Shown here: positions 45,200 to 56,097 of the stretch, piece after piece
Layout of the letters: each line of letters starts with the position of its first letter
Position numbering within the stretch: position 1 is the first letter of the stretch
Source of the DNA: Strigamia acuminata
Taxonomy: Eukaryota; Arthropoda; Chilopoda; Geophilomorpha; Linotaeniidae
Direction of reading: 5' to 3'
Length of the DNA stretch: 64,000 bases
Assembly (NCBI GenBank): GCA_949358305.1
Contig: OX442317.1
Span: 9,366,186-9,430,185 of the forward strand
Notes under the pieces: generated by a model
Told to the model about the DNA's origin: nothing
What the model saw: only the letters and a program-made list of their open reading frames with translations
Databases searched by the model: none
Position numbers and translations under genes: made by a program

Positions 45200-46041
45200 T
45201 GTCTCATTTGTTAACACTCACCCATCGTCACCGATGCGAATTACATCACTCGGGGTTCATTTTCCCATGAAGCCACAACTGTAACATCTGAAATCAATTT
45301 GGAAAATGTTTACTTATTGAAATAAGTAATATTATCCCGAACCACTTTCTATTTGGCTTTCGATCTACTGTAACTCTTGCTCTGCTCGACTCGCTCTGGA
45401 TTTAACAATTTTCATAACGGCGCAAATGAACTTGCCGGTTGTTGCCGAGGTGCGGTGCAATTTAATCACGGATTAATATTTAATATTGTAAAAAAAAAAA
45501 AAAAAAAGATAATTAAAATTAATTTAATTTTACATTTCATTCATTTATCAAAGTTTTTATGCTCGCGATGAGTTTCACCCATTTCCCGCAAATTTGTGAC
45601 CAGTAATTCCAAATTTGTCCATTTAGGACTCACTTGTCAGATAAACAACCACCCCATACATATTGACCAAACAGCTTGAAGCCGGAACTGGAGTTCAAGA
45701 TCTGTATTCTCGGAACATGCGCCCTCGCTGCAAATAACGCTAAAAGTTCACTATATTCTTCATTACTAACTTGTCAGATGATTGATAAGTAAGCTTATAT
45801 TACTGTCACGTGGAGAAGCCGTTCCGATTAGATGTTATATTTTGAGACTGACCATGGATGGTGTTTTCGCTGTTGAATGTTGAATTTCTCTTCTAGCTGT
45901 GTGTTTTGTATAACAGTATGTTGTATTTAAATAGTAGTATGAAAGATGTAATAAATTTGTTTATTTTCTATTTTTATTGTATTTAGTATTTCTGCTATTT
46001 GTATAATGTAATTGTAATGAGTATCTAATAAAAAAAAGTAG

Positions 46042-46076
<35 letters not shown>

Positions 46077-47560
46077 AAAGAAATATGAATCTATTTAGTA
46101 CCATTTCTATATAATTGTAATTCCTGTGTATTTGTTATTAAAACCATCGTGACTCACATTTCTTTTACAAATGCCTGGAGGTTATTTTAAATCATTACAC
46201 GTGACCATGGTATTGTAATTTGTATTTGATATTTGTAATTGGAAAATTGAAGAAATGAAATTTGTAGAAGAAAAGAAATAGACGAATTTGAAGATATCTC
46301 TGAGGAATAGGACTATCAGGATTATAGGACTATAGGATTATCAGGAGAATGAAAATTCTGTTTATTTAATGTTCTCTATTTTTCTCATAATTTCTAAACT
46401 TCAGGTTATTTAGCTTTCTATTTTCATCTTTAAATTATGCATGAATAAAAGCCTTTTTACACTTGGCTTTTCACATTTACATGTTAATGTAGAAGCAGGC
46501 CCACCACCTCATTCCTTGCGCTGGTCCTGTGTAAAAGGTTACAGACCACTAAAAATAACAATTTTTGTAGCCAAAAAACGAAGTCAGAACCATAGATATA
46601 GTTAACATGCAACTTCCCAACTCCTTTGTCATGAAAACGTGCTGGAACTGCCCAAACAATTTTGCAATTCCATTTTAAAGGTCAACACTGTCTACTTTAG
46701 AAAATTACGATTTTCTTAAAAAAATTTTAGTACAAAAGATTTGAGCAGTAGTCATTTTTGGATTAAATAAATGTTGCTCTACAAGTTTACAATTAGAAAT
46801 TTCTGTCTATCTCTAAAGGTTTCCAAGATAATTTTCCAATGACCTTGGTGGAACATCCCAAGGTAAAATTTTGGATCACTGAAAAATTGCCCCATCCAAC
46901 TTTAATACTTTACCATCATTGGATTAAATTCATTGTCAGCACTTTCAGAAATATTTAGTAGAGTTACAGACTTTTTTACCCCCCTGTATATTTAAAAAAT
47001 AATTATTATCTTTTTAGATACTATTATTATTGCTCAAATCCAATGAACAAGGGCGGCGACAGCCAATTGCTCGAACAAACGGGCGGTCGACTTCTCAAAA
47101 TGTCCCAATGTTAAAAAAATTTCTTCTAAGAAAATCAGCAACACTTCCTGATGTTTTAAATTTTTTTAACTCATAATGTTCAAACTTTTTTAATATCCTA
47201 TTCTTGAAAGTTTTTCTATCATCAATGTTGAAAATTACTCTTGCACGTTGTTTTTATATAACAAATGATCAGCAATTATTAAAAATTCAGTAAAATATAC
47301 TCCGTAGTTAAAAAGCATTAAAACCGATCAAAAATGGATAAAAATCATCAAAAACATTAAGAACCGGTGAAAATAGTTTTAGAAAACATTAAAAATCGAT
47401 TAAAAAACCGAGAAAAATCGGTAAAAAATCGAAAAAAAATCGCTTACCGCTGTTCGGATAAGCGATCGTTCGTACAACCGGTGTTCTGATAATCGATGCT
47501 CTACTTAAATGGATTTTTATTCCTCTTTTCATTTGAAGCAATAACGTGAACACAGCTGCA
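45200..47560. other. Gene-poor spacer with an (AAAT)n microsatellite
   Basis: AATA tetranucleotide repeats lie at about 46044-46078. A tracts at roughly 10-bp spacing occur at 47320-47440. No coding sequence is recognised in the rest. Confidence 0.5.
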
Positions 47561-47600
47561 AACTTGGTAATAAATTCTAGTTCCAGTATAGTTGTGAATA
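47561..47600 (-). repeat. Inverted fragment of the caspase/SmF promoter
   Basis: AACTTGGTAATAAATTCTAG followed by TTCCAGTATAGTTGTGA is the reverse complement of sequence in copy A (40225-40263) and, less closely, of copy B (about 47797-47836). Confidence 0.75.
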
Positions 47601-47619
47601 CAGAAAACGTCTTACTTTT

Positions 47620-47669
47620 TCTTGTTTTTGTCTAAACAACGGTGTCGAATCGGTGTTGAACGAATCCAT
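47620..47669 (-). pseudogene. Remnant 5' end of the duplicated caspase
   Basis: From 47669 on the minus strand it reads MDSFNTDSTPLFRQKQEK, homologous to the caspase start MNSLSTDSTPFPGQKNEK at 40128. No death-effector, p20 or p10 sequence follows, so the gene body is lost. Confidence 0.85.
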
Positions 47670-48007
47670 GATATTCATCAAGTATAATACAAATAAATTC
47701 ATAAAACAAATCCTTTCCAAACGGGAAAAACTCCAACGATGATTATTTCATTTTCCATACCACTCGTGAGCGATTTCCATGCAAATTCATAATTCTCAAC
47801 TACACTGGAACTAGAATCAATTACCAATTTTGCCACTGTATTCTCGTGGCGCTTTAGCGCGCTTAAACGAAACAACGTCGTCGCTTCGTTCGTTGGGCAG
47901 CGCCATTTGTAAACCGTAAAACGTGCAATTCCCTTCATTTGTCGTAAGTATAAAACACTTAAATAAAAATTAATCTATTCGCTATTTACAATTCTAATTT
48001 TTCCTAG

Positions 48008-48271
48008 ATGGCAACCCTACCCGTCAACCCGAAGCCGTTTCTCAACAGCTTGACCGGCAAGCCGGTAATGATAAAACTAAAATGGGGAATGGAGTACAAG
48101 GGCTATTTGGTGTCCGTGGACGGCTACATGAACTTACAACTAGCCAACACGGAAGAGTACCACGAAGGTACTTGCACTGGCAACCTAGGCGAAGTTCTAA
48201 TCAGATGTAACAACGTACTTTACATTCGCGGAGTTGAAGAGGAAGAAGAAGACGGCGAAATGAAGGAATAG
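48008..48271 (+). CDS. SNRPF: Small nuclear ribonucleoprotein F (SmF)
   Basis: Core Sm-ring subunit of spliceosomal U1, U2, U4 and U5 snRNPs. Single coding exon of 87 residues beginning [20 protein letters not shown]. Sm1 is recognisable ([28 protein letters not shown], here split to stay short), with Sm2 as [16 protein letters not shown]. The C-terminus is acidic ([11 protein letters not shown]). Length and motifs are typical of the family. A non-coding leader exon ends at TTTGTC|GTAAGT near 47943, and its acceptor TTTTTCCTAG abuts the ATG. AATAAA is at 48347. It converges on gamma-COP. A broken paralogue lies 7.6 kb upstream. Confidence 0.97.
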   Translation: MATLPVNPKPFLNSLTGKPVMIKLKWGMEYKGYLVSVDGYMNLQLANTEEYHEGTCTGNLGEVLIRCNNVLYIRGVEEEEEDGEMKE

Positions 48272-48450
48272 AAGAAAATCACTCGTCACATCCCAGAAAC
48301 TTTCTTTTCGCGTTTCTTTGTATATATTCTCAATTTAAAGTCGAAAAATAAACACCGAATCATCAAACATTGATTGTTTATTATTTTTTACTATTGAATA
48401 AAGAAAAAATTGGGAATAAATGGTTTTTTATTGAATTTTTCATTGGAATT

Positions 48451-51400
48451 TAACCGACGGCTGCCGTGACCACTTCCGTCACGTGCGGATCCGTGCTTCG
48501 CACCGTCAAATTCATGGTCACGCCTTCGTTAAGCGCCGCTAATTTAGCGCGCACCAAACACTCGTGTCCACCCCGGAACGTGCCGGACAAAAACAACGTG
48601 TGAGACGTTTTTCCTTCGACCACTTTATCCGATCTTTCGCACGGCTGCATGCCCAGAAATTGGATTATATTTTTAATGGCGTCTGGAAACAAAACAAAAA
48701 TCATGTAAATCATGTAAACAAAATCTCTTTATCGTAATAAATTCACTACCATCGATGGTCGAAACCGTGGACAAAGCGTAGGTGTCCTGCAACTCGTTTT
48801 CGGCGCCAACTTCCTCCCACGCGGCCGCGAAATTCGGCTTCATCACGCGTTGCACGTGATCTGCCAGTGTCACTTCCAAATCCTCCAACTACAATTCGAT
48901 AAAATTCAGTTATTTTCATAAATAAAATTAAAATTAAAAAATTAAAAAATTGACCATGTATTCGTCGTCGTATCCCTCTTCGTCGTCCGGTTCGCCCGTG
49001 TTCGGGTCGCAATCCTTCACCTTGTATTTCATCACATTGCTGAAACTGCCAGTGACTAAAACACAACAAAATCGTTTAAAATTAATTTAAATTTAATTTA
49101 AAATTAATTGAATTAATCCATCACCCGCTGTGGGATCCGCCGGCAATTTTATAATGGTGTAGGTGTTTCCCGGTGAATTGTACGCGAGTTTCGGACACAC
49201 GATTTCGCCCACGACCGAGAAACCCTCGCCCGGTTCGATGTGAACGTAAACGTTCTCCAATATCTGATCATTCAATGTGTTGCTGCACTCAAACTGCACG
49301 AAAAAAGCAACGAGTTAAAACCGATTATTTAAACGATTTTTCGAGAAATTTCCACCTGAAACACGAGATGAGACTGGAAAGTGTGTTTGATGCAGCGCAC
49401 GACGTATTCGGTCTCCAATTCGGTCAGTAAAATCGGTGCGGACGACTTGAAAAGGGGCCCCAGGCAAGCCAGTTGCGGAATGTCGCTCAACTGCTCGGCC
49501 AGCACGTCCTGGCGCGACGCGGCCACTTTTTCCGCCGCTTTCACCGGTGCGACTTGCGCAACTGCGATTACATCGAAACAGAATTAAAAAATGAACAAAA
49601 TTGCCATTTTGAAATTTAAAATACTTGTTTTCGGTTCCTCGGCCGTGATTGGTTGCGTTGCCAAGGGAACAGACTTCATGTCGAACGGCGCGACTGTCGG
49701 GTCGAGCGAATATTGATGAAGCGCCTTTTCCAAGCCTACGATGGAGACGTTAATGGCTGCAATTGAAAATAAGAAATTGAAAATAAGAAATGAATAAATG
49801 GGAGTTATGAATTTACCATTTAAGATGTATTGGGAGTTGAGGGATTTTTGTTGTTGTTCCAAAATTCGAAGATAATAGGTGGCTCGGTCGCGAACTTCGT
49901 CGTCGGTGTCGAAAAGACAGCGGCGCAATAGGACGAGAACGTTGGGTAGAAGTTCTTCGGAGTTTGCGCCGAATTTAGCCAATGAGCTCACGGCTGCAGC
50001 TCTCACGGACGCATTTTCCAGAATAACTCGGTTGTAGATAAATCGAATGTATTTGGACGCTTTTTCAGTACGAGGACCTTCGCGGCCTAAAAGATGCAAG
50101 ATTCTCACGGCTAAACTCGTGTGTTCACAATCCTCGATGAATTCGCACAAGTGCGCGAGACCTGGCAAGAAAATAATTCAATACAAATTCAAAAGATATT
50201 CAAAAAATTCAACGAAAATTGAAAAAATTCAACGAAAATTGAAAAAATTCAACGAAAATTGAAAAAAAACAATGAAAATTCAAAAAATTCAATAAAAATT
50301 CAAAAGATTTAATGAAATTCAAAAGAATTCAATAAAAATTCAAAAGATTCAGTAAAAAATCCAAAAAATTTAATGAAAATTCAAAAAATTCAATTAAAAT
50401 TCAAAAAATTCAATAAAAATTTAAAAAATTTAATGAAATTCGAAAGAATTCAATAAAAATTCAAAAGATTCAGTGAAAAATTCAAAAAATTCAATAAAAG
50501 TTCAAAAAACTCAATGAAATTCATAAAACGCACTGTTCCAAAAAATTTCAAAAAAAAAATTTTTTTCTTCATTTTTTAAAACTTACCAACTTCCTTAGCG
50601 TCGGGATTTTCTTCGATTATTGAAATAATTGTATCAACGATAGCTTTCTTGTACTCAAAGCCCCCCTCGTCCCTCAGCATGGACGAGAGGAAATTCATCA
50701 TAACTCCATGTTTGCGCGGGAACTTCAAGCAGAGCGATCGAATAGCGTGCACGACCACTATCTTAAACTCGTCCGAGATCTCCGACATAAACGACGCGAT
50801 CTGCTTCATCAACCGGTCCACCGAACTCTCGCTTCCGGTCTTCAATAAAGTCGTAATGGCCAGGGTGGCGATGCTTCGGTTCACATCGGTGATTAAATTC
50901 TCCAAGTCCAAATTGCACGCCGTAACAGCGGCCGGGTGAGTCATTGCGATCTAAATCAAAAGCGAAACAAAAACCACATTTCAATTCCAAACTCAAATTC
51001 CTTCATCACAATCAATCACTTTATTAAGCGTTCGAACGGCCGCAAAACGAAGCGTCGGTTTCGGAGAACTGCAAAACAGTTGCAAAACCGAAACGGCCGG
51101 AGCCAATTCGCGCGCCGTCGTTTGCTTCAAATTCACGATCGCGTGCGCCGCTTCGTAGATCACCATCTCGCTCTTGTGGCGCAAACAACTCTCGATGAAA
51201 TCGAACAGCGGGTTCTCCAAACCGCTCCCTTCCTCTTCCATCACTTTGCAAGCGATTCGGATCTGAAAACGATTCCAAATTAATTCCATTTCCATCCAAT
51301 TTCATCGACTGATTCGTTCAAACCAGCATGCAAACGGCGTAGGGCGATTTCAGGACCATTCGAGTGAATTTGGCCACTAATTTGCTAACGGCCAGTCGGT

Positions 51401-52653
51401 CGCTTTTGCGAATGTGGTAGAGCAGACCGAAAGCGTGGTACTGGACCATGATGTTGTCGCCGTTGACCGCTTCCTGCGCTTCGTTCACCCAGCGCTTCAC
51501 CACTTCGGGACTAGTTTTCATCAAATGCTGGAAAAAAGAGACAAGTTTCAATTTTAATTTTAAATTTTAAAATTTTAAAATACCAAAGACGAGACTAAAG
51601 CAGCGCTAGAAACTGCGTGGATTTTATCGACAATCGCTTGTTTCATGTATCTTTCGATCGCTTGCAACATGGTACCCTGAAATTGAAGCAGAAATTAATT
51701 AATTTTGAATTTTGAATTTTTAAAAAAATTAATTTACATCAGTGATTTTGCAAAGAGCTCGAATAGCGGCTGCTCGATAAAGATCTTCTTTTCCGGTCAT
51801 GTCCTTTGTCAAACTGCTCGTTACTATAATCACATCCTCGGCAGTCGTGCTCAAATCTTTGATTCCCAAGTAAACCAAACGGCGTAGCATCACCTACAAT
51901 TTAAAACCGTACAATGAATAAATGAAGTGAACATTTGTCGTTTCATTTCGGAGCCTCAAAACATCAAATTTGTCATTTTCCAATCAAAATAACTGAAATT
52001 TATCTATTTTCTTACATTCCAACGACTAAAAATCAAAGTTAATTAACATTTTTCGAGCTTTACAGCCTCAAAATACCAATTCTCACGTTTTAGTCGACTC
52101 AATTTCTCATTTTTTCCAATAAAAACAGTCAAATTTTCCAGATTTCTTGACATTTCGTAACATTTTTCAACAAATTTCACATTTTCGACCAAAATTCCTC
52201 ATATTTCTCGTACATCTTTGGACTGAAACAACTTTGTGATGGCGAAAAAAGCTTCCGTGGCCTCGCTGGTGCCTAAATATTCCCCTTGGTTGATCAAATA
52301 GAGGATTTTCGTCAAAATATGCGTGCATTTTCTCGGGTTCACCGGTGTCTCGTTAAACATGCGCGCCTGCAAAAAAAAAAAATCCAAACTCATCAAAAAC
52401 CGTCCAACTCCCAACACCACACTTTATACTAACTTCCTGCAACACTGTCGTCTTCTCCAGATTATGGAACGGATTCCCGGCAGCGCCTAAAACCAAATTA
52501 AATTTCTTATTTCGCTTTCTCCTCGCTCCGTCCATCGAATCGACTCAAAACAAAAACCAAACGCGGAAGAAACAAAAAGATCGAAACCAGATAACAACCA
52601 GATTACTACCCACCGTCTTCGTCGTCCTTTTTATCCCGTTTTAACACGTGCAT
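48451..52653 (-). CDS. COPG1: Coatomer subunit gamma
   Basis: Large subunit of the COPI coat that carries retrograde Golgi-to-ER cargo. About fourteen exons on the minus strand, from [14 protein letters not shown] (52653). Next come [38 protein letters not shown] and the HEAT-repeat trunk (e.g. FSPYAVCM-like [68 protein letters not shown]). A linker follows, then the appendage domain ending [20 protein letters not shown] and VTAAVG. All blocks of animal gamma-COP appear in order and no frame break is seen. The intron at 50165-50580 is filled with a short repeat. It is divergent to TMEM115 across about 250 bp. Confidence 0.95.
50170..50560. repeat. Degenerate ~20-bp repeat in gamma-COP intron
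   Basis: Words AAAAAATTCAATAAAAATTC and close variants are repeated through nearly the whole 390-bp intron, with A tracts at about 10-bp intervals. Confidence 0.85.
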
Positions 52654-52902
52654 CGTTGAATCACAAAAACTAATCCGAAATGTATTCAGCCACGTACACC
52701 ATCAACACATGAACTCAAATGACGTCACCCCAGATGTCGCTTTTTAAAAGAAATAAAAAATAAAAAATAAAAAACCAAAAAAACCATAAGTTTAATAGAC
52801 CTCGAAGAAAAACAAATGTCAAAAAATAAATAAAACGTATCAATTCAATAATCCGTAATAAAAATGAATGTTTATTGACGTCACGGGCGCCATAACTCCA
52901 AG
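52654..52902. promoter_or_regulatory. Divergent promoter gamma-COP / TMEM115 with two CREs
   Basis: Two perfect palindromic TGACGTCA sites (52720-52727 and 52876-52883) flank the spacer. AAGATGGCGGC, a YY1-like motif, overlaps the TMEM115 start codon. The CREs fit ATF6/CREB-type control of secretory-pathway genes, which is inference. Confidence 0.6.
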
Positions 52903-54781
52903 ATGGCGGCGTCCACAGTCGTGAGACGAAACTTTCCGTACTTTCGTCAACAATTAGGCGCCGCACTAAGCAACAGCAGCGTGGTGGTGAAATTCATCTG
53001 CGCGACGGTGTTTTCGTGCTATTTCTTGTCATACAGCGAGCTGGCGATCCGCGTGCTGAGCGTAACTCCGGGCTACCTGATCCCGCCCAGCACTTGGATC
53101 TGGACGGCCTTCACGCACTGCTTCGTGGAGACGCACTTGTGGCAGGTGGCAGCGGACATCGTGACGGTCGGGCTGTGCGGCAAGCTGCTCGAGCCGCTGT
53201 GGGGTGCGCAGGAGATGCTCACCTTCTTCGCCATCGTCAACGTGGGTGTGGCGCTCGCCTCGACCGCCTACTACCTGTTTGTTTACATGTGCACCTTCAA
53301 TCCGGCCATTTTGTTCGAGGTGCACATCCACGGGCTGGCCGGCTACGTGGCCGGACTCTCGGTGGCCGTCAAGCAGATCATGCCGGACCACGTGTTGATC
53401 CATAGTCCGCTGGGCAAGATGAGGAACAGAAACGTGCCTCTCAATGTGTTGTTGCTGAGTTTGGTCTTGTGGTTGGTGGGCCTGTTGGAGGGCACTTATT
53501 CGTGTATGTTTTTCAACGGGGTGCTCGTTTCCTGGCTTTATTTGAGGTTTTTTCAGCCGCATTCGAATGGATCGAGTGGAGATGTTGCTGATGGCTTCAC
53601 GTTTGCGAGGTGTGCAATTCATCGACGTAAAAATACATTTTTCTATGCCATTCGTACAAAACGCATTTTTAACATACAAAATTGCCATCCGTAGACATAA
53701 AAATGGCATTTACAGATATAAAAATGTTTGAAATGCATTTCTGGGCTCAAAAATGCATTTTTGCTCGTAAAAATTCATCTCTGCACATAAAAATTTATCC
53801 CATTCCATTCAGTGTCATAAAAATACCATTCAGAGACATAACAATGCCGTTCATAGACATAAAAATTCATTTCTAGTCGTAAAATGAATTTTGATAGGCA
53901 TCACTACTGCTCTTCTTAAGCAGTCTGCAAAAATTTGCCATTTTTAAGCATTAGAATGCATAAACTTGTATTTTTTACTCATAATTATGTATAAATTTGC
54001 ACCTTTTATGCCTAATAATGCGTAAATTTGCACTTTTAACGCATGATAAGACGTAAATTTGCACTTTTAATGCATAATAATTCGTAAATTTGCACTTTTT
54101 ATGCATAATTAAGCATAAACTTGCATTTTAACCGCACAAATACATTTAGTATCTATAATGTACTTTTTCCATTTAAAAAAACCTTCAAAATTAACATTTA
54201 ACAAATGATTTCTTGCCCAACGCCCTTGTTTCGGGTGCAACAACAAATTCCTTTTGATAAAAATGCATTTTATTTTATCTCACTGAATAGCGAAATCCCG
54301 CAGGACGCCCACAATCAATCTGGCGCCACACAATTGCAAAACCGTCCAATCCTAATTTCCGTTTATTTCCAGTTTTTTCCCCAACGTCCTTCAACCTCCC
54401 ATCGCCATCGTATGCAACACAATCTACGAATTCTTAGTCAAGCTAAAAATCTGCCACAAACCAATAAAACACACAGCAATCCCGTCGTCCATCACCATCA
54501 GTCTCCCGGGAACGGATCCCCACGACGCCGAACGAAGACGGTAAAAATAAAACCAAAAAAAAACCCCAAAACCCAAATTTTCGCTAACAAATCCTTCAAA
54601 TTTCAGCCAAATCGCGCTCAAAGCTCTCAACGACCGACTAAACAAACCGGAACCAGCCCGGTGGCCGTCGTTAATCGACGAGAACGAGAAATCACCCGAG
54701 ACCACATCGGTGACAACCGGTTCGACGCCCACGACGACGTCATCGCCGAGCACAGTGATCGACGTGCCGACCACAGCGTAG
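52903..54781 (+). CDS. TMEM115: TMEM115, Golgi rhomboid-like protein
   Basis: Golgi multi-pass protein of the rhomboid-like superfamily, linked in vertebrates to COG-dependent retrograde transport and glycosylation. Exons 52903-53609, 54373-54540 and 54607-54781, phases consistent. The start MAASTVVRRNFPYF is followed by SSVVVKFICATVFSCYFLSY, PGYLIPPSTWIWTAFTHCF, LLEPLWGAQEMLTFFAIVNV, HIHGLAGYVAGLSVAVKQIM and SWLYLRFFQPHSNG. Exon 2 gives FFPNVLQPPIAIVCNTIYEF and SSITISLPGTDPHDAERRR. Exon 3 gives QIALKALNDRLNKPEPARWP and a Thr/Ser-rich tail. No rhomboid protease Gly-x-Ser-Gly or catalytic His is evident, as expected for TMEM115. Sharing a promoter with gamma-COP makes functional sense. Confidence 0.95.
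53610..54372. repeat. TMEM115 intron with ATAAAAATGCATTT-type repeats
   Basis: Units of 18-32 bp containing ATAAAAATGCATTT, GACATAAAAAT and AAATTTGCACTTTTAATGCATA recur from 53640 to 54150; the last is shown as a partial word only. They are akin to repeats in POLG introns. Confidence 0.65.
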
Positions 54782-54953
54782 CACTTACTATTCGTTTCAA
54801 CGCTCGAATAACATCGTGTGGAGTTATATTCAATTTTTTTTCCTTTCCTCCGAGAAAGGATGTAAATAAATGTTTTTTTTTTCTCCTCATTTTATGGCTC
54901 GTTGATGGTCGAGTGGCGCGGGCAGCTGGTCGTTTGGTGCGAGCGCTGTTGTC

Positions 54954-55986
54954 ATGGCTTGGCGGTATTGCGCGTGTTTTTGGGCCGTTTTGGGGTTTTT
55001 GGGCGTTTGTGCGGAGTTTGGGTTTGATTTTGATGGTGGGGATGATGTTGGGGGTTTGGGGGGCACGGAGGTGGTGTTGGGGGAGGTGAGGGGTCAGATG
55101 GCGGGGTTGTTTAAGTACGAGAAGGAGGAGGTGGTGGGGAAGAAGACGCCGAAGCCGTTCAAGAAGTTTTTGAAGTTGTTGAAAAGGGCGTTGAATGATG
55201 CGGAGGATGAAGATAATCCGTCTTTAAAGAAGCTGAAAACAACAGTTGAGTATTTTTTTCTTCTTTTTTTTTTTTTTGGGGGGGGGGGGGGGGGGGAGAG
55301 AGAGAAAAAGAAAAATTTGATATAAAATATTCACCATTTGATTTGAAAGTAATTTCTAGATTCGAAAAATAGTCGAAAATATTTCATATTTTTAGAAAAT
55401 AATCGAAAATTGTTGATATTATTCGAAAAATATTCAAAAGGTTTCTAAAAAGTTTCGTGTAATTTGAAAAAAATGCAAAAATTAATCGATAAACCGAAAA
55501 TTAATTTGAAAATTATTTCTAAAAACCTACAACTAAAATTTTTCGTTTTATTAGAAAAATACTCGAAAAATTTTTTTAATATTAGAAAACTACTCGACAA
55601 ATTTTCTTAATATTAGAAAAATACTCGAAAAATTGTCTTAATATTGGAAAAATACTCGGAAATTTTTTCGTATAATTCGAAAAGTTTCGAATAATTCGAA
55701 AATATTCGTAAAACTCAACAAAACTAACTTTAAAAAATAAAATAAAATAAAATCTTTTTAAAAATTCAAAAAAAAATGCTATCAGGTGGACACACTGATG
55801 GCCAAAGTAGACGAAGCCTACGTCGAAGGTGAGAAGTCGCTCGCACGCATCATCGTGCAGCGAAACGAAATGCTCACCGATCGCGTCACTCACATCCTAC
55901 GAGCCATGGCCACGACCCAAAAACACCTCCTGGACTTATCGACCGACATCGTCGCACTAATCGCTCGTAAATCGCTCTTAAATTAA
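54954..55986 (+). CDS. Small secreted helical protein, unrecognised
   Basis: Two exons, 54954-55244 and 55786-55986, phase 0, 163 residues. MAWRYCACFWAVLGFLGVCA is a probable signal peptide. After an acidic/Gly stretch, two helical segments follow: KPFKKFLKLLKRALNDAEDE, then VDTLMAKVDEAYVEGEKSLA, IIVQRNEMLTDRVTHILRAM and TQKHLLDLSTDIVALIARKS. There are no cysteines after the signal peptide. A second-exon coiled coil is likely. I do not recognise the family and propose no function. The intron carries an odd homopolymer T(n)G(15) stretch near 55270-55297. The start is 170 bp after the TMEM115 stop, on the same strand. Confidence 0.6.
55245..55785. repeat. Intron with poly-G run and phased A/T words
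   Basis: A T-rich run followed by about 15 G residues (55279-55297) is unusual in this AT-rich DNA. From 55340 on, words such as TCGAAAATA and TTAGAAAAATACTCGAAAAAT recur every ~20-30 bp; the second is the 55555-55640 repeat. Confidence 0.6.
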
Positions 55987-56097
55987 TGATTTTATTCAAC
56001 AATAAAACGAGTCTCAAAAAATAAAACAAGATTTGAAAATGTAAAACGAAATAAGATAGGAGATCAATTCAAAGGATATGATTAATTCGTGATATCG

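Noticed and set aside
53016-53709. Long frames in other phases and on the minus strand over TMEM115
   Set aside because: They are by-products of the GC-rich TMEM115 exon; only the annotated frame matches the family and joins later exons in phase.
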